A DNA stretch of 41,942 nt from Collinsella aerofaciens (GTDB taxonomy: Bacteria > Actinomycetota > Coriobacteriia > Coriobacteriales > Coriobacteriaceae), in contig NZ_WWSY01000019.1 in the NCBI RefSeq assembly GCF_009876115.1, positions 1-41,942 of the forward strand, given 5' to 3'. Shown one piece after another: positions 26,868-34,929 of this stretch; within the stretch, counting starts at the first letter, position 1, and each line of letters opens with the position of its first letter. Under the pieces are notes generated by a model. The model was not told the origin of the DNA, did not search any database, and saw only the letters and a program-made list of their open reading frames with translations. Position numbers and translations under genes: made by a program.

Positions 26868-27629
26868 ATGGATCAGATTTACGACAACAGGTACTATTCC
26901 GCCGGTTCGCGCGAGCCGTCGCCTCGCCGTGCGCGCACGGTGCAGCTCGGTGGGTCCGCCTACGCCGGCGTCGATCGCTCCACGCAGCGCCCGACAAGTA
27001 CCTCGCGCTCCAATGCTCAGGTGAATACTTCGACAGATGGACCGGTGCGCCCGGCACGTTCGTCGCATACGTCGCGCCCCTCGACTCAGGCACACGACAA
27101 ATCGAGCAGGCCCTCGAACCGTTTTTCGGGCTCGGACTTTATGCGCTACGCCAACGACAACGCGGTGGTCAAGGCGATCTATGACTTTACGCATGGCTCT
27201 CTGCGCCCGCTGTTTATCGGCATTGTCGTGGCGCTGGCGCTCGTGAGCCTGTATTTCCCCGTGCGCGACCTGTACGTGGCAAAGCGTTCGAGCGATATCT
27301 TGGCCAAGCAGGTCGAGATTCGCCAGCAATACAATGATGAGCTGCAAAAAAGCGTCGACAAGCTGCTCTCGGAGGAGGGTATCAAGGACGCGGCGTCCGA
27401 GGACCTGGGCCTGGTGATGCCCGGCGAGAAGAAGATTGACGTGCTAGGCTTGGACGACGATTCGGACTCGTCGTCGAGCAAAAAGTCCTCAAACGCCAAG
27501 AAGGCCAGCGAAGTGGCCAAGGAAATCGAAGAAGTCGGCAAGGACGCGCCGTGGTACATCCAGGCGCTCGACATGCTGTTTGGGTTTAACGGCGTCGAGG
27601 GTCAGACGGTCGTGTCCAACGGCAAATAG
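26868..27629 (+). CDS. DivIC/FtsB-like septum formation initiator protein
   Basis: This 253-residue single-pass membrane protein has the layout of a divisome scaffold. A Ser/Arg/Thr-rich disordered cytoplasmic region (1-95) is followed by a transmembrane helix (about 112-133, PLFIGIVVALALVSLYF), a short coiled coil (134-168) and the FtsB/DivIC-like tail EGIKDAASEDLGLVMPGEKKI. A Ser/Lys-rich stretch and a final hydrophobic-aromatic segment complete it. It should act with FtsL/DivIB at the septum. Its place just after eno and before ppx matches the eno-divIC-ppx order common in actinobacteria. The ATG at 26868 has only a weak AAGG site, but no alternative start exists downstream before the disordered region. 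Confidence 0.82.
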   Translation: MDQIYDNRYYSAGSREPSPRRARTVQLGGSAYAGVDRSTQRPTSTSRSNAQVNTSTDGPVRPARSSHTSRPSTQAHDKSSRPSNRFSGSDFMRYANDNAVVKAIYDFTHGSLRPLFIGIVVALALVSLYFPVRDLYVAKRSSDILAKQVEIRQQYNDELQKSVDKLLSEEGIKDAASEDLGLVMPGEKKIDVLGLDDDSDSSSSKKSSNAKKASEVAKEIEEVGKDAPWYIQALDMLFGFNGVEGQTVVSNGK

Positions 27630-27649
27630 CGCCCGGAGGGGAGCCCGCA

Positions 27650-28651
27650 ATGACAAATTGCAAACGCTATAAGGTAGCCGCGATCGACCTGGGAACGGTG
27701 TCGTCGCGACTGGTGCTGGCGCAGGCCGAGGCCGGGGCGATCGTGGAATCGTCCAAGCATACCGAGATTACCGACCTGGGCGAGGGCGTGGACGCGACGG
27801 GCCGCTTTTGCGAGGAGGCCGTTGAGCGTGTGCTCGAAGCGTGTCGTATGTTTGTGGATGAGGCGCGTGCCTTTGGGGCCGCGTGCGTCTGCACCACGTG
27901 CACGAGTGCCGCGCGCGATGCGTCCAATGCCGCCCTGCTGCTGGACGGCCTGCGCGAGTTGGGGCTCAAACCACAGGTGATTCCGGGCGAGGTCGAGGCG
28001 CGCCTGACGTTTTTTGGCGTGGCGCACGACTTTGCCGGCGAGCGCATCATCGTCGCGGATTCGGGCGGCGGCTCCACGGAGCTCGTGACGGGCGTATACG
28101 CTCCGGAGCGCAGCGTCTTTGCGCTGGAGGGAACGCGCTCGCTGGACATCGGTTGCCGTCGCGTGACGGAGCGCTTTTTCTCCGCGTTGCCGCCCGCGGA
28201 TGGCGAGCTTGCTGCCGCTGCCGCGTGGGCAGGCGAGCAGTTCGCCGCCTATTTTGAGGGCCTGCCTGTCGACTTTGAGCGCGCCGAACGCCTCGTTGCG
28301 GTGGGCGGTACCGTCACCACGCTCGTGACGCTCGTTCACGAACTGGAGCCGTACGATTCGAGCTTTGTGCACCTGCGCGAGCTTTCGATGGAGCAGGTCT
28401 CGGCCGCTATCGAGCGCATGTCCGCGCTGGACGTTACGGGCATTGCCGCGTTGCCGGGCGTGCAGCCCAAGCGCGCGGGCGTGATTCTGGCCGGCGCCGT
28501 GGTGATCCGCGAGCTTATGCGCGCCGGTGGCTACAGGGCGCTTACCGTGAGCGAGAACAGCCTGCTTGCCGGTATGGCCGCCACCATCAACGAGACCCTC
28601 GACGGTAAAACCCCCACCATCGCCTGGACCCCCAGCCTCAGCACCCTCTAA
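27650..28651 (+). CDS. ppx: Ppx/GppA-family exopolyphosphatase
   Basis: This 333-residue protein belongs to the ASKHA-fold Ppx/GppA phosphatases, which remove terminal phosphates from polyphosphate or from pppGpp. The two phosphate-binding loops are AAIDLGTVSSRL and IIVADSGGGSTELVTG. The adenosine-like loop is VAVGGTVTTLVTL. It is the short two-domain form common in actinobacteria, without the C-terminal HD extension. GGAGGGGAG precedes the ATG, and it lies 20 bp after the divIC-like gene, probably in the same transcript. The substrate cannot be assigned from sequence. Confidence 0.92.
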   Translation: MTNCKRYKVAAIDLGTVSSRLVLAQAEAGAIVESSKHTEITDLGEGVDATGRFCEEAVERVLEACRMFVDEARAFGAACVCTTCTSAARDASNAALLLDGLRELGLKPQVIPGEVEARLTFFGVAHDFAGERIIVADSGGGSTELVTGVYAPERSVFALEGTRSLDIGCRRVTERFFSALPPADGELAAAAAWAGEQFAAYFEGLPVDFERAERLVAVGGTVTTLVTLVHELEPYDSSFVHLRELSMEQVSAAIERMSALDVTGIAALPGVQPKRAGVILAGAVVIRELMRAGGYRALTVSENSLLAGMAATINETLDGKTPTIAWTPSLSTL

Positions 28652-28683
28652 CTATTCCACCGCAACTTAGAGTCCCGCCGGCG

Positions 28684-28725
28684 TGAAAAAGAAACGAGCC
28701 CGCATCCCTTGGGGACACGGGCTCG
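28684..28725 (-). terminator. Terminator of the tRNA-Leu gene
   Basis: On the minus strand CGAGCCCG...CGGGCTCG (28695-28725) folds with an inner TCCC/GGGA pair and is followed by a T-rich TTTCTTTTTC tract. Confidence 0.8.
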
Positions 28726-28736
28726 AACGCTTCATA

Positions 28737-28821
28737 TGGTAGGGGCGGTGGGACTCGAACCCACAATCCTTGCGGCGAGAGATTTTAAGTCTCCTGCGTA
28801 TGCCAATTCCGCCACGCCCCC
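28737..28821 (-). tRNA. tRNA-Leu (anticodon UAA)
   Basis: Read on the minus strand, the acceptor stem GGGGGCG pairs with CGCCCCT, and the discriminator A is followed by an encoded CCA (28739-28737). The anticodon loop CTTAAAA gives UAA. The D-loop GCGGAATTGGCATACGC, an extended variable arm (CC-GCAA-GG) and a standard T-arm GTGGGTTCGAGTCCCAC are all present. The extended variable arm and A73 confirm a leucine tRNA. Confidence 0.96.
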
Positions 28822-28852
28822 GTGAGACTAGAAGTCTAGCACAAGCCGTCCG

Positions 28853-29476
28853 TTACGCGTTGACGGCCATCGAGTGTTGGCCCGACTTCTCCAGGAACTC
28901 CTGGAACTTGGCTTCGTCGCCCTTGTTCTGGTACTGCAGGGCCAGCAGGTACTCCAAGCGGCAGCGCTTGACCGGGTCGTCGCCGACATCCTCGAGCATG
29001 CGCTCCAGCTCGGGAATGTCGTTGTGGCGCTTGAGGATCATCGTGTCGTACATCAGCTGGCATTCGTGTGCGACTGCCTCGGCCTGGCCGCCCTCAAAAC
29101 CCTTGATTTCGTGCAGCAGCTCCTTGGACTTTTTGCGGTCCTCCTGGCCAACGTAGTAGTTAAAAGCCTTGATCACCAGGTCGACGCGCTGCATCTTGGG
29201 CAGGTTGAGCCCCAACAGCAAATCGAACATCTCGTCGGCGCGCTTGTGGTCCTCGCGCAGCAGATATGAGTTCAGGCGCAGGTAGTCGCGGTTATAGCGC
29301 GGGTACAGCATGCTGGTGAGTTTGGCGTCGAGCAGGCGATCGAACTCGTCCCACTGCTTGGCGGCCATAAGCTGTTGCAGGCGCTTAAATGTGGTGCGTT
29401 TTTTGACGCTAAAAAATACCGACACGGCGATACAGATAATGACGACGGCGGTCCAGAGGGTGCGGGAATCGGGCAT
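28853..29476 (-). CDS. Membrane-anchored TPR-like hypothetical protein
   Basis: This 207-residue protein begins with a single transmembrane helix (residues about 7-23, LWTAVVIICIAVSVFFSV) and continues as a purely helical cytoplasmic domain. The repeated helix pairs (KQWDEFDRLLDAKL, DHKRADEMFDLLL, DRKKSKELLHEI, CRLEYLLALQYQNKGDEAKFQEFLEK) have the spacing of tetratricopeptide repeats. TPR domains mediate protein-protein contacts; the partner is unknown. AAGGA precedes the ATG and a consensus -10 box lies 55 bp upstream. It sits between the tRNA and a divergent PTS gene with no operon partner. Confidence 0.8.
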   Translation of the reverse strand: MPDSRTLWTAVVIICIAVSVFFSVKKRTTFKRLQQLMAAKQWDEFDRLLDAKLTSMLYPRYNRDYLRLNSYLLREDHKRADEMFDLLLGLNLPKMQRVDLVIKAFNYYVGQEDRKKSKELLHEIKGFEGGQAEAVAHECQLMYDTMILKRHNDIPELERMLEDVGDDPVKRCRLEYLLALQYQNKGDEAKFQEFLEKSGQHSMAVNA

Positions 29477-29531
29477 ATTAGGGTCCTTAGTCGCTCATAA
29501 AGCGAGCGGTATGACAACACGTACTGGATGT

Positions 29532-29537
29532 ATTATA
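29532..29537 (-). promoter_or_regulatory. Consensus -10 box of the TPR-like gene
   Basis: TATAAT on the minus strand is 56 bp upstream of the ATG at 29476. A poor -35 (around TGCCAG or ATGCCA) lies 17-18 bp further upstream. Confidence 0.45.
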
Positions 29538-29639
29538 CGCAGCGCGCAAGCAAACTGGCATAAAAGCTCATCGAGGCCGAGTGACATCGCTTGCTGCGGT
29601 ACACTTACCTAAAGTAAACCATGAAGGGAGACATTACCT

Positions 29640-29927
29640 ATGAAGAAGATCGTTTTGGCTTGCGGTGCTGGCGCTGCTACTTCCACGCTCGTTGCCCAGA
29701 AGGTCGCCACCCTGCTCGACGCCAACGGTTATGCCGGCAAGTATGAGATCGTGCAGTGCGCCATCTCCGAGGCTAAGGATTACTGCGACGAGGGCGCTGA
29801 CCTGCTGATCGCCACCACCGTTGCCCCCGAGGGCCTCACCTGCCCGTACGTGAGCGGCGTGCCCTTCATGACCGGCATGAACCGCGTCGCTGCCGAGAAG
29901 GCCGTTCTCGACGTCATGGCTCAGTAG
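29640..29927 (+). CDS. PTS IIB component, galactitol (GatB) type, orphan
   Basis: This 95-residue protein is a PTS system IIB domain of the lactose/galactitol-like fold. The phosphoacceptor Cys8 lies in the P-loop ACGAGAATSTLVA. The domain normally accepts phosphate from IIA and passes it to sugar bound by IIC. Neither IIA nor IIC is encoded nearby. The next gene is a VOC-fold protein 11 bp downstream, probably in the same transcript. GAAGGGAGA precedes the ATG. Its codons (GCT, TCC, GTT rich) resemble those of a highly expressed gene. It may work in trans with another PTS or act as a regulator. Confidence 0.85.
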   Translation: MKKIVLACGAGAATSTLVAQKVATLLDANGYAGKYEIVQCAISEAKDYCDEGADLLIATTVAPEGLTCPYVSGVPFMTGMNRVAAEKAVLDVMAQ

Positions 29928-29938
29928 GCGCTGCCTGT

Positions 29939-30313
29939 ATGAGTGAGCAGAACGCCAATCCGGTCGAGCTCTTTGGCATGCGCGTTGCCCATGTGGGCAT
30001 TAACGCCACCGACCCGGCAGACGCCCTGGAGATCGCGGAGCTGTTCTCGACGATGATGGGCCTGCCCGTCATCGAGACCCCCGTTTCGTACTTTAACGAT
30101 TCGCTGGTCGAGATCATGAAGCAGAACGGTCGTGGCGCCAAGGGCCACATTGGCTTTGCCGTCAACGACATCGATGCGGCCGAGAAGTGGTTTGCCGAGC
30201 GCGGGCTCGAGGTTAACGAGGAGTCGCGCGTGCTGCTGCCCGACGGCGGCACCAAACTCGTGTACTTTAAGCGCGAGTTCGCCGGCTTTGCCGTGCACCT
30301 GTGCCGCGACTAG
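29939..30313 (+). CDS. VOC-superfamily (glyoxalase/bleomycin resistance-like) protein
   Basis: This 124-residue protein has the paired beta-alpha-beta-beta-beta layout of the vicinal-oxygen-chelate fold. It contains VAHVGINATDPADALEIAELFSTMMGLPVIE at the start and GHIGFAVNDIDAAEKWFAERGLEV in the second half, ending in VYFKREFAGFAVHLC. Candidate metal ligands are the histidines in AHVGI and GHIGF and a glutamate in VEIMK. The reaction cannot be named. Its tight linkage to a PTS IIB suggests sugar-phosphate or aldehyde metabolism, such as a Collinsella-type KDPG-related pathway, but this is speculation. Confidence 0.8.
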   Translation: MSEQNANPVELFGMRVAHVGINATDPADALEIAELFSTMMGLPVIETPVSYFNDSLVEIMKQNGRGAKGHIGFAVNDIDAAEKWFAERGLEVNEESRVLLPDGGTKLVYFKREFAGFAVHLCRD

Positions 30314-30335
30314 CGCACAAGCTGCTATAGCTAGC

Positions 30336-30372
30336 AAAAAGGGATAGAGCCGCATGGCCTTATCCCTTTTTT
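30336..30372. terminator. Bidirectional terminator between VOC and histidine kinase genes
   Basis: AAAAAGGGATA (30336-30346) and TATCCCTTTTTT (30361-30372) form a stem with A-runs and T-runs on either side, fitting termination from both strands. Confidence 0.85.
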
Positions 30373-30388
30373 ATGCCGAGGGACATCC

Positions 30389-31684
30389 CTACCGCGGCAG
30401 GCGAATCGTAAAGCGGCTGCCGACCCCTTCGACCGAGGTCACACCGATGACGCCGCCGTGGCTATCGACAATCCACTTGGCAATGGCGAGTCCCAGACCC
30501 GAGCCCTGCGTGCCGGCATCGCGCGCGTTGTCGGCACGGTAGAACCGCTCGAACGCGTGAGCTGCGGATTCCTGGTTCATGCCGATGCCCTCGTCCTCAA
30601 CGCTTATGTCGATCGTGCCCGCGCCCGCATCCGGCGTCACGCCAAACGAGATGGATGTGCCCGCGTCCGAATACTTGGCGGCATTCTGCACGATTACGCG
30701 CAGGGCCTGCTTCACGAGCGCCACGTCGACGGGCGCGTCGCAGCGCGGGTCGCTGACAAGCGCAGCGTCAAAGGCCAGTCGATACGTGTGCTCGGTATCG
30801 ATCATCTGCGATTCCTCGCATACCTCGCCGACCAGTGCAGCCAGGTTAGTATTCGCGCGCCGCAGCACGGTGCGGCCGGCATCGCCGCGTGCCAAAAACA
30901 GCAGCTGCTCCACGAGCTCCTGCATGTGCTCACTTTCGGCCTTGAGGGACGCGATGGATTCCGCCAGCACGTCCGGGTCGTCTTTGCCCCAGCGGTCGAG
31001 CATGTTTACGTAGCCCTGAATCACCGCTATGGGCGTGCGCAGCTCGTGGCTTGCATCGTTGACAAAGCGCATCTGCTGCAGCTTGGCCTCTTGCATCTGG
31101 CGCAGCAGGCGGTTGAGCGCGACCTCGATGCTTGCCAGGTCGGCGTCGCCGGTGGTGACGCTCGGCGAGTCGACGCTTGCGCGCTCGATGGCCTGCTCTA
31201 GCGTTTCCATCTTGCCGCCGGAGAGCTGCATACGGCCGAGCTCGTCCACGCGCAAGGCCAGGTCGTTGAGCGGCGCCATGGTGCGGCGCACGCGCCTCGC
31301 GCCGCCGAGCATGTTGAGCACGCTGATGACCTGCCAACCCACAACGACAAGGTAGAGAGGCCATAGCGTGACGAGGTCCTGCGCGAGGGGGAAGGTCTTG
31401 CTGGTGCGCGCAAGCTCGACGGTATAGGTGAGCGTTGTCAGGTCCCAGCCGCGCGCGGGCGTCAGCGACATGCCGTGAACGGTGGCGCCGGGAATCCAGC
31501 CTGCGGTAAACGCGCTGTCGGGCAGCGTCTGGTTGTATCCATAGACGAGGATCGCCGCCGCAATCACCATCAGCAGCAGATCGAGCCAGACGTAGCCCAT
31601 CAGGCGGCGCCACATATAGCCCCAGTTGATGGCGCGAGCGATAGAGGTGACGCGCTTGGCCTCAGCGTTACGCACGGCAGACAT
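30389..31684 (-). CDS. Sensor histidine kinase (EnvZ/BaeS type)
   Basis: This 431-residue membrane kinase pairs with the response regulator encoded just upstream. Two transmembrane helices (about 32-50 and 104-126) flank a short extracytoplasmic loop of about 50 residues. A HAMP-like region (about 127-165) and the dimerisation helix with phosphoacceptor His213 (NDASHELRTPIAVI) follow. The ATPase domain has VQNAAKYSD (N box), VEDEGIGMN (G1), FERFYRAD (F box) and GSGLGLAIAKWIV (G2). I chose the ATG at 31684, which overlaps the end of the regulator gene by 17 bp and has GGGGTGGG upstream. The longer upstream reading frame is antisense-like sequence within the regulator gene. The signal is unknown. 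Confidence 0.93.
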   Translation of the reverse strand: MSAVRNAEAKRVTSIARAINWGYMWRRLMGYVWLDLLLMVIAAAILVYGYNQTLPDSAFTAGWIPGATVHGMSLTPARGWDLTTLTYTVELARTSKTFPLAQDLVTLWPLYLVVVGWQVISVLNMLGGARRVRRTMAPLNDLALRVDELGRMQLSGGKMETLEQAIERASVDSPSVTTGDADLASIEVALNRLLRQMQEAKLQQMRFVNDASHELRTPIAVIQGYVNMLDRWGKDDPDVLAESIASLKAESEHMQELVEQLLFLARGDAGRTVLRRANTNLAALVGEVCEESQMIDTEHTYRLAFDAALVSDPRCDAPVDVALVKQALRVIVQNAAKYSDAGTSISFGVTPDAGAGTIDISVEDEGIGMNQESAAHAFERFYRADNARDAGTQGSGLGLAIAKWIVDSHGGVIGVTSVEGVGSRFTIRLPR

Positions 31685-32453
31685 AGCCCACCCCGCGCAC
31701 GGTCTGGATGATGCGGGCACCGCCGGCGTCCTCGATCTTGGCACGCAGGTGTGCGATGTGCACGTCGACGTTGTTGGCGTCGCCCACGTATTCGTAGCCC
31801 AGCGCCTCGTGCGCGATGCGCTCGCGCGTGAGCACGGTTTCGGCATGCGCCATAAGCAGGGCGAGGACGTCGAACTCGCGGGCCGTCAGCACGATGGGCG
31901 AGCCGCCGACCGTGACTTCGCGGCGGTCGGGATCGAGCGCAACCGAGTCAACGGTAAGCGCGGCGGGGGAGGGCGTGGCAGCAGCCTGGGCCGTGTCGGT
32001 TGCCGGGGACATTGTGGCGATACCGACGGCCGTGCCGCTCGCTACGCCAGCCCTGGCGCCGGCGCCGCCAACGCCCGAAGCCGTCCGCGCGGCCTCCGAG
32101 CGCTTCAGCGCCACGCGAATCCGTGCGAACAGCTCCTCGATCGCAAACGGCTTGGTCAGGTAATCGTCGGCGCCGGCATCGAGCCCGGCAACCTTATCCA
32201 TCACGGCATCGCGCGCGGTGACCATGATCACCGGCACGTCCTTGTGCTTGCGGACACGCCGCAGGACCTCCATGCCGTTGAGCTGCGGCAACAGCACATC
32301 GAGCAGAATCAGATCGTAGTCGCGCTCCAGTGCCAGGTCCACGGCGGTGCGGCCGTCGGCGGCGTGCTCCACCTGGTAGCCCTCGTGCTCCAGCTCGAGC
32401 GTCACAAAGCGGGCGATTTTCTCCTCGTCCTCTACGATCAGAATCCGTGCCAT
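31668..32453 (-). CDS. OmpR/PhoB-family response regulator
   Basis: This 261-residue regulator has a receiver domain (1-120) with phosphoacceptor Asp52 (LILLDVLLPQLNG), the acidic pair Glu8/Asp9, and the switch lysine in DDYLTKPFAIEEL. The C-terminal winged helix carries LTAREFDVLALLMAHAETVLTRE and the VDVHIAHLRAKIED recognition helix, ending RGVGYVCRA. Between them is an unusually long Ala/Gly/Thr linker of about 50 residues (from SGVGGAGARAGVASG). GGGGGCACGC precedes the ATG. It is co-transcribed with the kinase and follows the DUF4342 gene on the same strand. Confidence 0.95.
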   Translation of the reverse strand: MARILIVEDEEKIARFVTLELEHEGYQVEHAADGRTAVDLALERDYDLILLDVLLPQLNGMEVLRRVRKHKDVPVIMVTARDAVMDKVAGLDAGADDYLTKPFAIEELFARIRVALKRSEAARTASGVGGAGARAGVASGTAVGIATMSPATDTAQAAATPSPAALTVDSVALDPDRREVTVGGSPIVLTAREFDVLALLMAHAETVLTRERIAHEALGYEYVGDANNVDVHIAHLRAKIEDAGGARIIQTVRGVGYVCRA

Positions 32454-32471
32454 GCGTGCCCCCGTCTGCGA

Positions 32472-33014
32472 TTACTTGTCGTCGTTCAGATTTTGCTTGA
32501 TGTCGTCCGCGGCATCGGCGGCGTGATTCATAAGGTTGTTGATGCTGCCGGGCACGTCACCGTCGCTGTCGATGCGGTAACGCATGCCAAAGAACAGGCC
32601 AATCAGCATCAGCCATATCGTGGCACCCCAGGCAAACAGCGCGACGATGGGGATCAGGATGGGGATGTTGAGGATGATCGCATCGCGGCGCGTGGCGATA
32701 AACTTGGTGTCCAGGCTCAGGCGGAAGAGCTTTTTGAGGTACTCCCACACGCTGTCCATCTTCTTGGAGAAGTCGGTCTTTTCGCTCGACTTTTCATAGG
32801 CGGCCTGCGCGGCGACCATCTCGGCCGAGGGCTCATCGGCCGGCGCGGACTCGGTGGCGGCGTGCGCCGACGTGGTCTGGGTCTTGCCCTGCGACTCGAG
32901 CCAAATAATGGCATCCAGAACGTTGCCGTCAGCGGCGTCGAGCGCGGCCTTGGCATCGGTGTAGCTCACGTTGCACTTGGTGCGGATGGTTTCAACTTTT
33001 TCGAGGTCGTCCAT
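32472..33014 (-). CDS. UBA-like domain / DUF4342 membrane protein
   Basis: This 180-residue protein begins with a compact UBA-like three-helix domain (residues 1-45, RTKCNVSYTDAKAALDAADGNVLDAIIWLE), the type found in elongation factor Ts and NAC. A disordered Ala/Glu/Pro linker (46-75) leads to a DUF4342-like region with one or two membrane helices (about 112-143). GAAAGGACA precedes the ATG. It lies 18 bp upstream of the response-regulator gene on the same strand, so all three may be one transcript. A role in stress or envelope sensing is an inference from that linkage. Confidence 0.82.
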   Translation of the reverse strand: MDDLEKVETIRTKCNVSYTDAKAALDAADGNVLDAIIWLESQGKTQTTSAHAATESAPADEPSAEMVAAQAAYEKSSEKTDFSKKMDSVWEYLKKLFRLSLDTKFIATRRDAIILNIPILIPIVALFAWGATIWLMLIGLFFGMRYRIDSDGDVPGSINNLMNHAADAADDIKQNLNDDK

Positions 33015-33127
33015 GACCTGTCCTTTCGTTCGATGGGCGCGACGCCGGACGATCTGCCCGGGCGCGAGCGTTGCGTTCGGCGGCCTGCGCTGCGCGGCGC
33101 CGCCCTTGGTCGAACTCTATAGTGCAG

Positions 33128-33155
33128 GTTATAGATTAAGCGATTCTTGAGCCAA
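33128..33155 (-). promoter_or_regulatory. Candidate promoter of the DUF4342-regulator-kinase transcript
   Basis: On the minus strand TTGGCT (33155-33150) and TATAAC (33133-33128) are separated by 16 bp. The leader to the ATG at 33014 would be about 105 nt and is very GC-rich. Confidence 0.45.
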
Positions 33156-33224
33156 GATTAATGTTGGATGAGTTTTTGGGTGGCAGTGGGGAAGGAAGAG
33201 GTGTCCTTCTGGGTAGCTAGCGGC

Positions 33225-33404
33225 GAGGTCTAATACTTTTCCGAGAAGTGAACGAGCTAAAACGGACTCCCGAAGCATCGACACTTTAAGGACATCGTTT
33301 CCTGCGGTTTCGATACTGGAATCCTGCGATCTTGCCGACGAAAAATGTGGATGCTTCAGGGGTCCTAAAACAGACGTTCACTTCGCGGAAAAGTATTAGA
33401 CCTC
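33225..33404. repeat. 180-bp inverted-repeat element (MITE-like)
   Basis: The left end (33225-33254, starting GAGGTCTAATACTTTTCC) matches the reverse complement of 33375-33404 over 30 bp with one mismatch. The similarity continues inward to about 62 bp per arm, including a shared GAAGCATC. No coding sequence or ribosome site is visible inside. It lies between two unrelated genes on the same strand. The class is inferred from structure. Confidence 0.75.
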
Positions 33405-33431
33405 GATAGCGAGGGATGGGGTACCGGTAGC

Positions 33432-33466
33432 AAGCCGGCGGCAGGATTAGTTCCTGTCGCCGGCTT
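33432..33466 (-). terminator. Strong hairpin downstream of the methylase-like gene
   Basis: AAGCCGGCGGCAGGA (33432-33446) pairs with TCCTGTCGCCGGCTT (33452-33466), one wobble. It lies 24 bp after the stop of the minus-strand gene ending at 33490. No strong U-tract follows on that strand. Confidence 0.6.
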
Positions 33467-33489
33467 AAGTCGTTTCTACTGCCTATGCG

Positions 33490-34929
33490 CTACTCGCAGG
33501 CTTGGTCGACCACCTGGGTGACGGCCTTTTTTGCGGCTTCGAGGTCGCGCTGGGCTTGGGCGACAGCGGCCTCGGCTTGTTTCTTTGCCCCTACGACCTC
33601 GGCAAAGCGATTGATGGATTCACTGTACTCGCGCGTACGCGGGTCAAGCGCCGGCGGGACTTCGATCTCAAACAGGTCGGAGGGGCGGATGGCACGGATG
33701 CTGGCTGCTTCAGTTAATGCTTGAATCAGCTTTGCCCCGTGGCCTTCGGTAAGGTATCCAACGATTATCTCCGAAAACACCACGCGCTCATCTTCGGTCA
33801 TCGTTTGGAATGACGGGCGAACGACGGTGGTGTTATGTGAGGCAACTAGATGTTGCTTCGCGTCTGCGGCACTGACCACGAGCAAGTTGGATGCGCCAGA
33901 GCGACCCAGCATTCGCGGCATGACGATATCGCCGGCGCGGAGTTCGTAGCGATCGAGGACGCTGGGGTCTACCTTTACGAATTTAGAATCCGAACCATTT
34001 TGATCATCTGCAGCATCTGCGGGCAGAAGATTGCCGTCCTGAAAATCTTGAGATGAGATCCGGCGCACCTCGACTGCGTCAATGTCGTTCGATGTCGTGC
34101 TCTCGCGGGGCATGAATGGCGCGACTCGCGTAAAAGAGTCACCGAGTGTGGCGCTGTAGTTTCGGGTGATGGCGATGAGGCTGATTTTGCCTTTTGAGAG
34201 AGAGGCGTGGTGTTGGAGCAGCTCGCGCGTGGCAAAAGTGGACGTTTCGATTGGCGTCGATCTTGACGTATCGGTATCAATGCGGGCCCAGTCAGGAGAG
34301 ATAGAAAAGGTGATATCAGAGTAATACGATGTTTTAGTCACATATTGAAAACGCGGTCCGGGCTCAATTGCGCTGCGAAATGCAACGCTGCGATTTCCTG
34401 AAGACAGTATGAGGAGCGCGCTTGTCATGTAGGGCCTGGGCTCGGAAAGTGGCAAATAAACGACACTCTCGATGAGCCCTTCGCGTATCAAAATCGTGCG
34501 TGCCTGCTCAGCTTTATCAAGTAAATCGGCGGGAAGCACCACGGCTGCTTGAGTGCGGCCCGAAAGGGCGAGAGCATACAGGCACCAAATAAAAGGACCC
34601 CAGTCGCAAAAATCAAGGTAGCCAGGCTCCAAATAATCGATGAGCACGGCGCAGTCTTTTTCGACATCGCGCTTGTTTGTGCGATAGTAGTTTGATGCGT
34701 CGATAAACACTGGAGCGAGCTCACCATTACTTGTATTCTGTTTACCAGGTTCAAGCTCACAAATATCGGGCACGCCGTTACCGTTTAGGGTAAAGCACTT
34801 AGCGAGATCTTCGGCATCCACAGCGCCAGGCAGACGGACAGTGAGCAAGCGACTGTCTTGTTCCAGGTTAAGCGCGCGCGAGAGGGCGGCGGCGGTGAGG
34901 CGTGGCAATGATGATGTAGTTTCACGCAT
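33490..34929 (-). CDS. N6-methylase-like core fused to HsdS-like target recognition region, no visible catalytic motifs
   Basis: This 479-residue protein resembles parts of a type I restriction system on one chain. Residues about 85-185 match the C-terminal part of an HsdM-type N6-adenine methylase (WGPFIWCLYALALSGRTQAAVVLPADLL, IREGLIESVVYLPL, TSALLILSSGN). I cannot find the SAM-binding FxGxG or the catalytic (N/D)PP(Y/F) motif. Residues about 260-435 look like an HsdS recognition half (YELRAGDIVMPRMLGRSG, LVASHNTTVVRP, IRPSDLFEIEVPP), followed by a coiled coil (about 435-479). A catalytically dead DNA-binding protein or a remnant are both possible. AGAAAGGGC precedes the ATG. It is divergent from the gene set 35219-39271 and shares a 289-bp control region with it. 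Confidence 0.65.
   Translation of the reverse strand: MRETTSSLPRLTAAALSRALNLEQDSRLLTVRLPGAVDAEDLAKCFTLNGNGVPDICELEPGKQNTSNGELAPVFIDASNYYRTNKRDVEKDCAVLIDYLEPGYLDFCDWGPFIWCLYALALSGRTQAAVVLPADLLDKAEQARTILIREGLIESVVYLPLSEPRPYMTSALLILSSGNRSVAFRSAIEPGPRFQYVTKTSYYSDITFSISPDWARIDTDTSRSTPIETSTFATRELLQHHASLSKGKISLIAITRNYSATLGDSFTRVAPFMPRESTTSNDIDAVEVRRISSQDFQDGNLLPADAADDQNGSDSKFVKVDPSVLDRYELRAGDIVMPRMLGRSGASNLLVVSAADAKQHLVASHNTTVVRPSFQTMTEDERVVFSEIIVGYLTEGHGAKLIQALTEAASIRAIRPSDLFEIEVPPALDPRTREYSESINRFAEVVGAKKQAEAAVAQAQRDLEAAKKAVTQVVDQACE

Noticed and set aside
28737..28821. tRNA-Leu as an integration site for the accessory region
   Set aside because: No integrase gene or second copy of the tRNA 3' end is visible, and housekeeping-like genes lie between it and the accessory genes.
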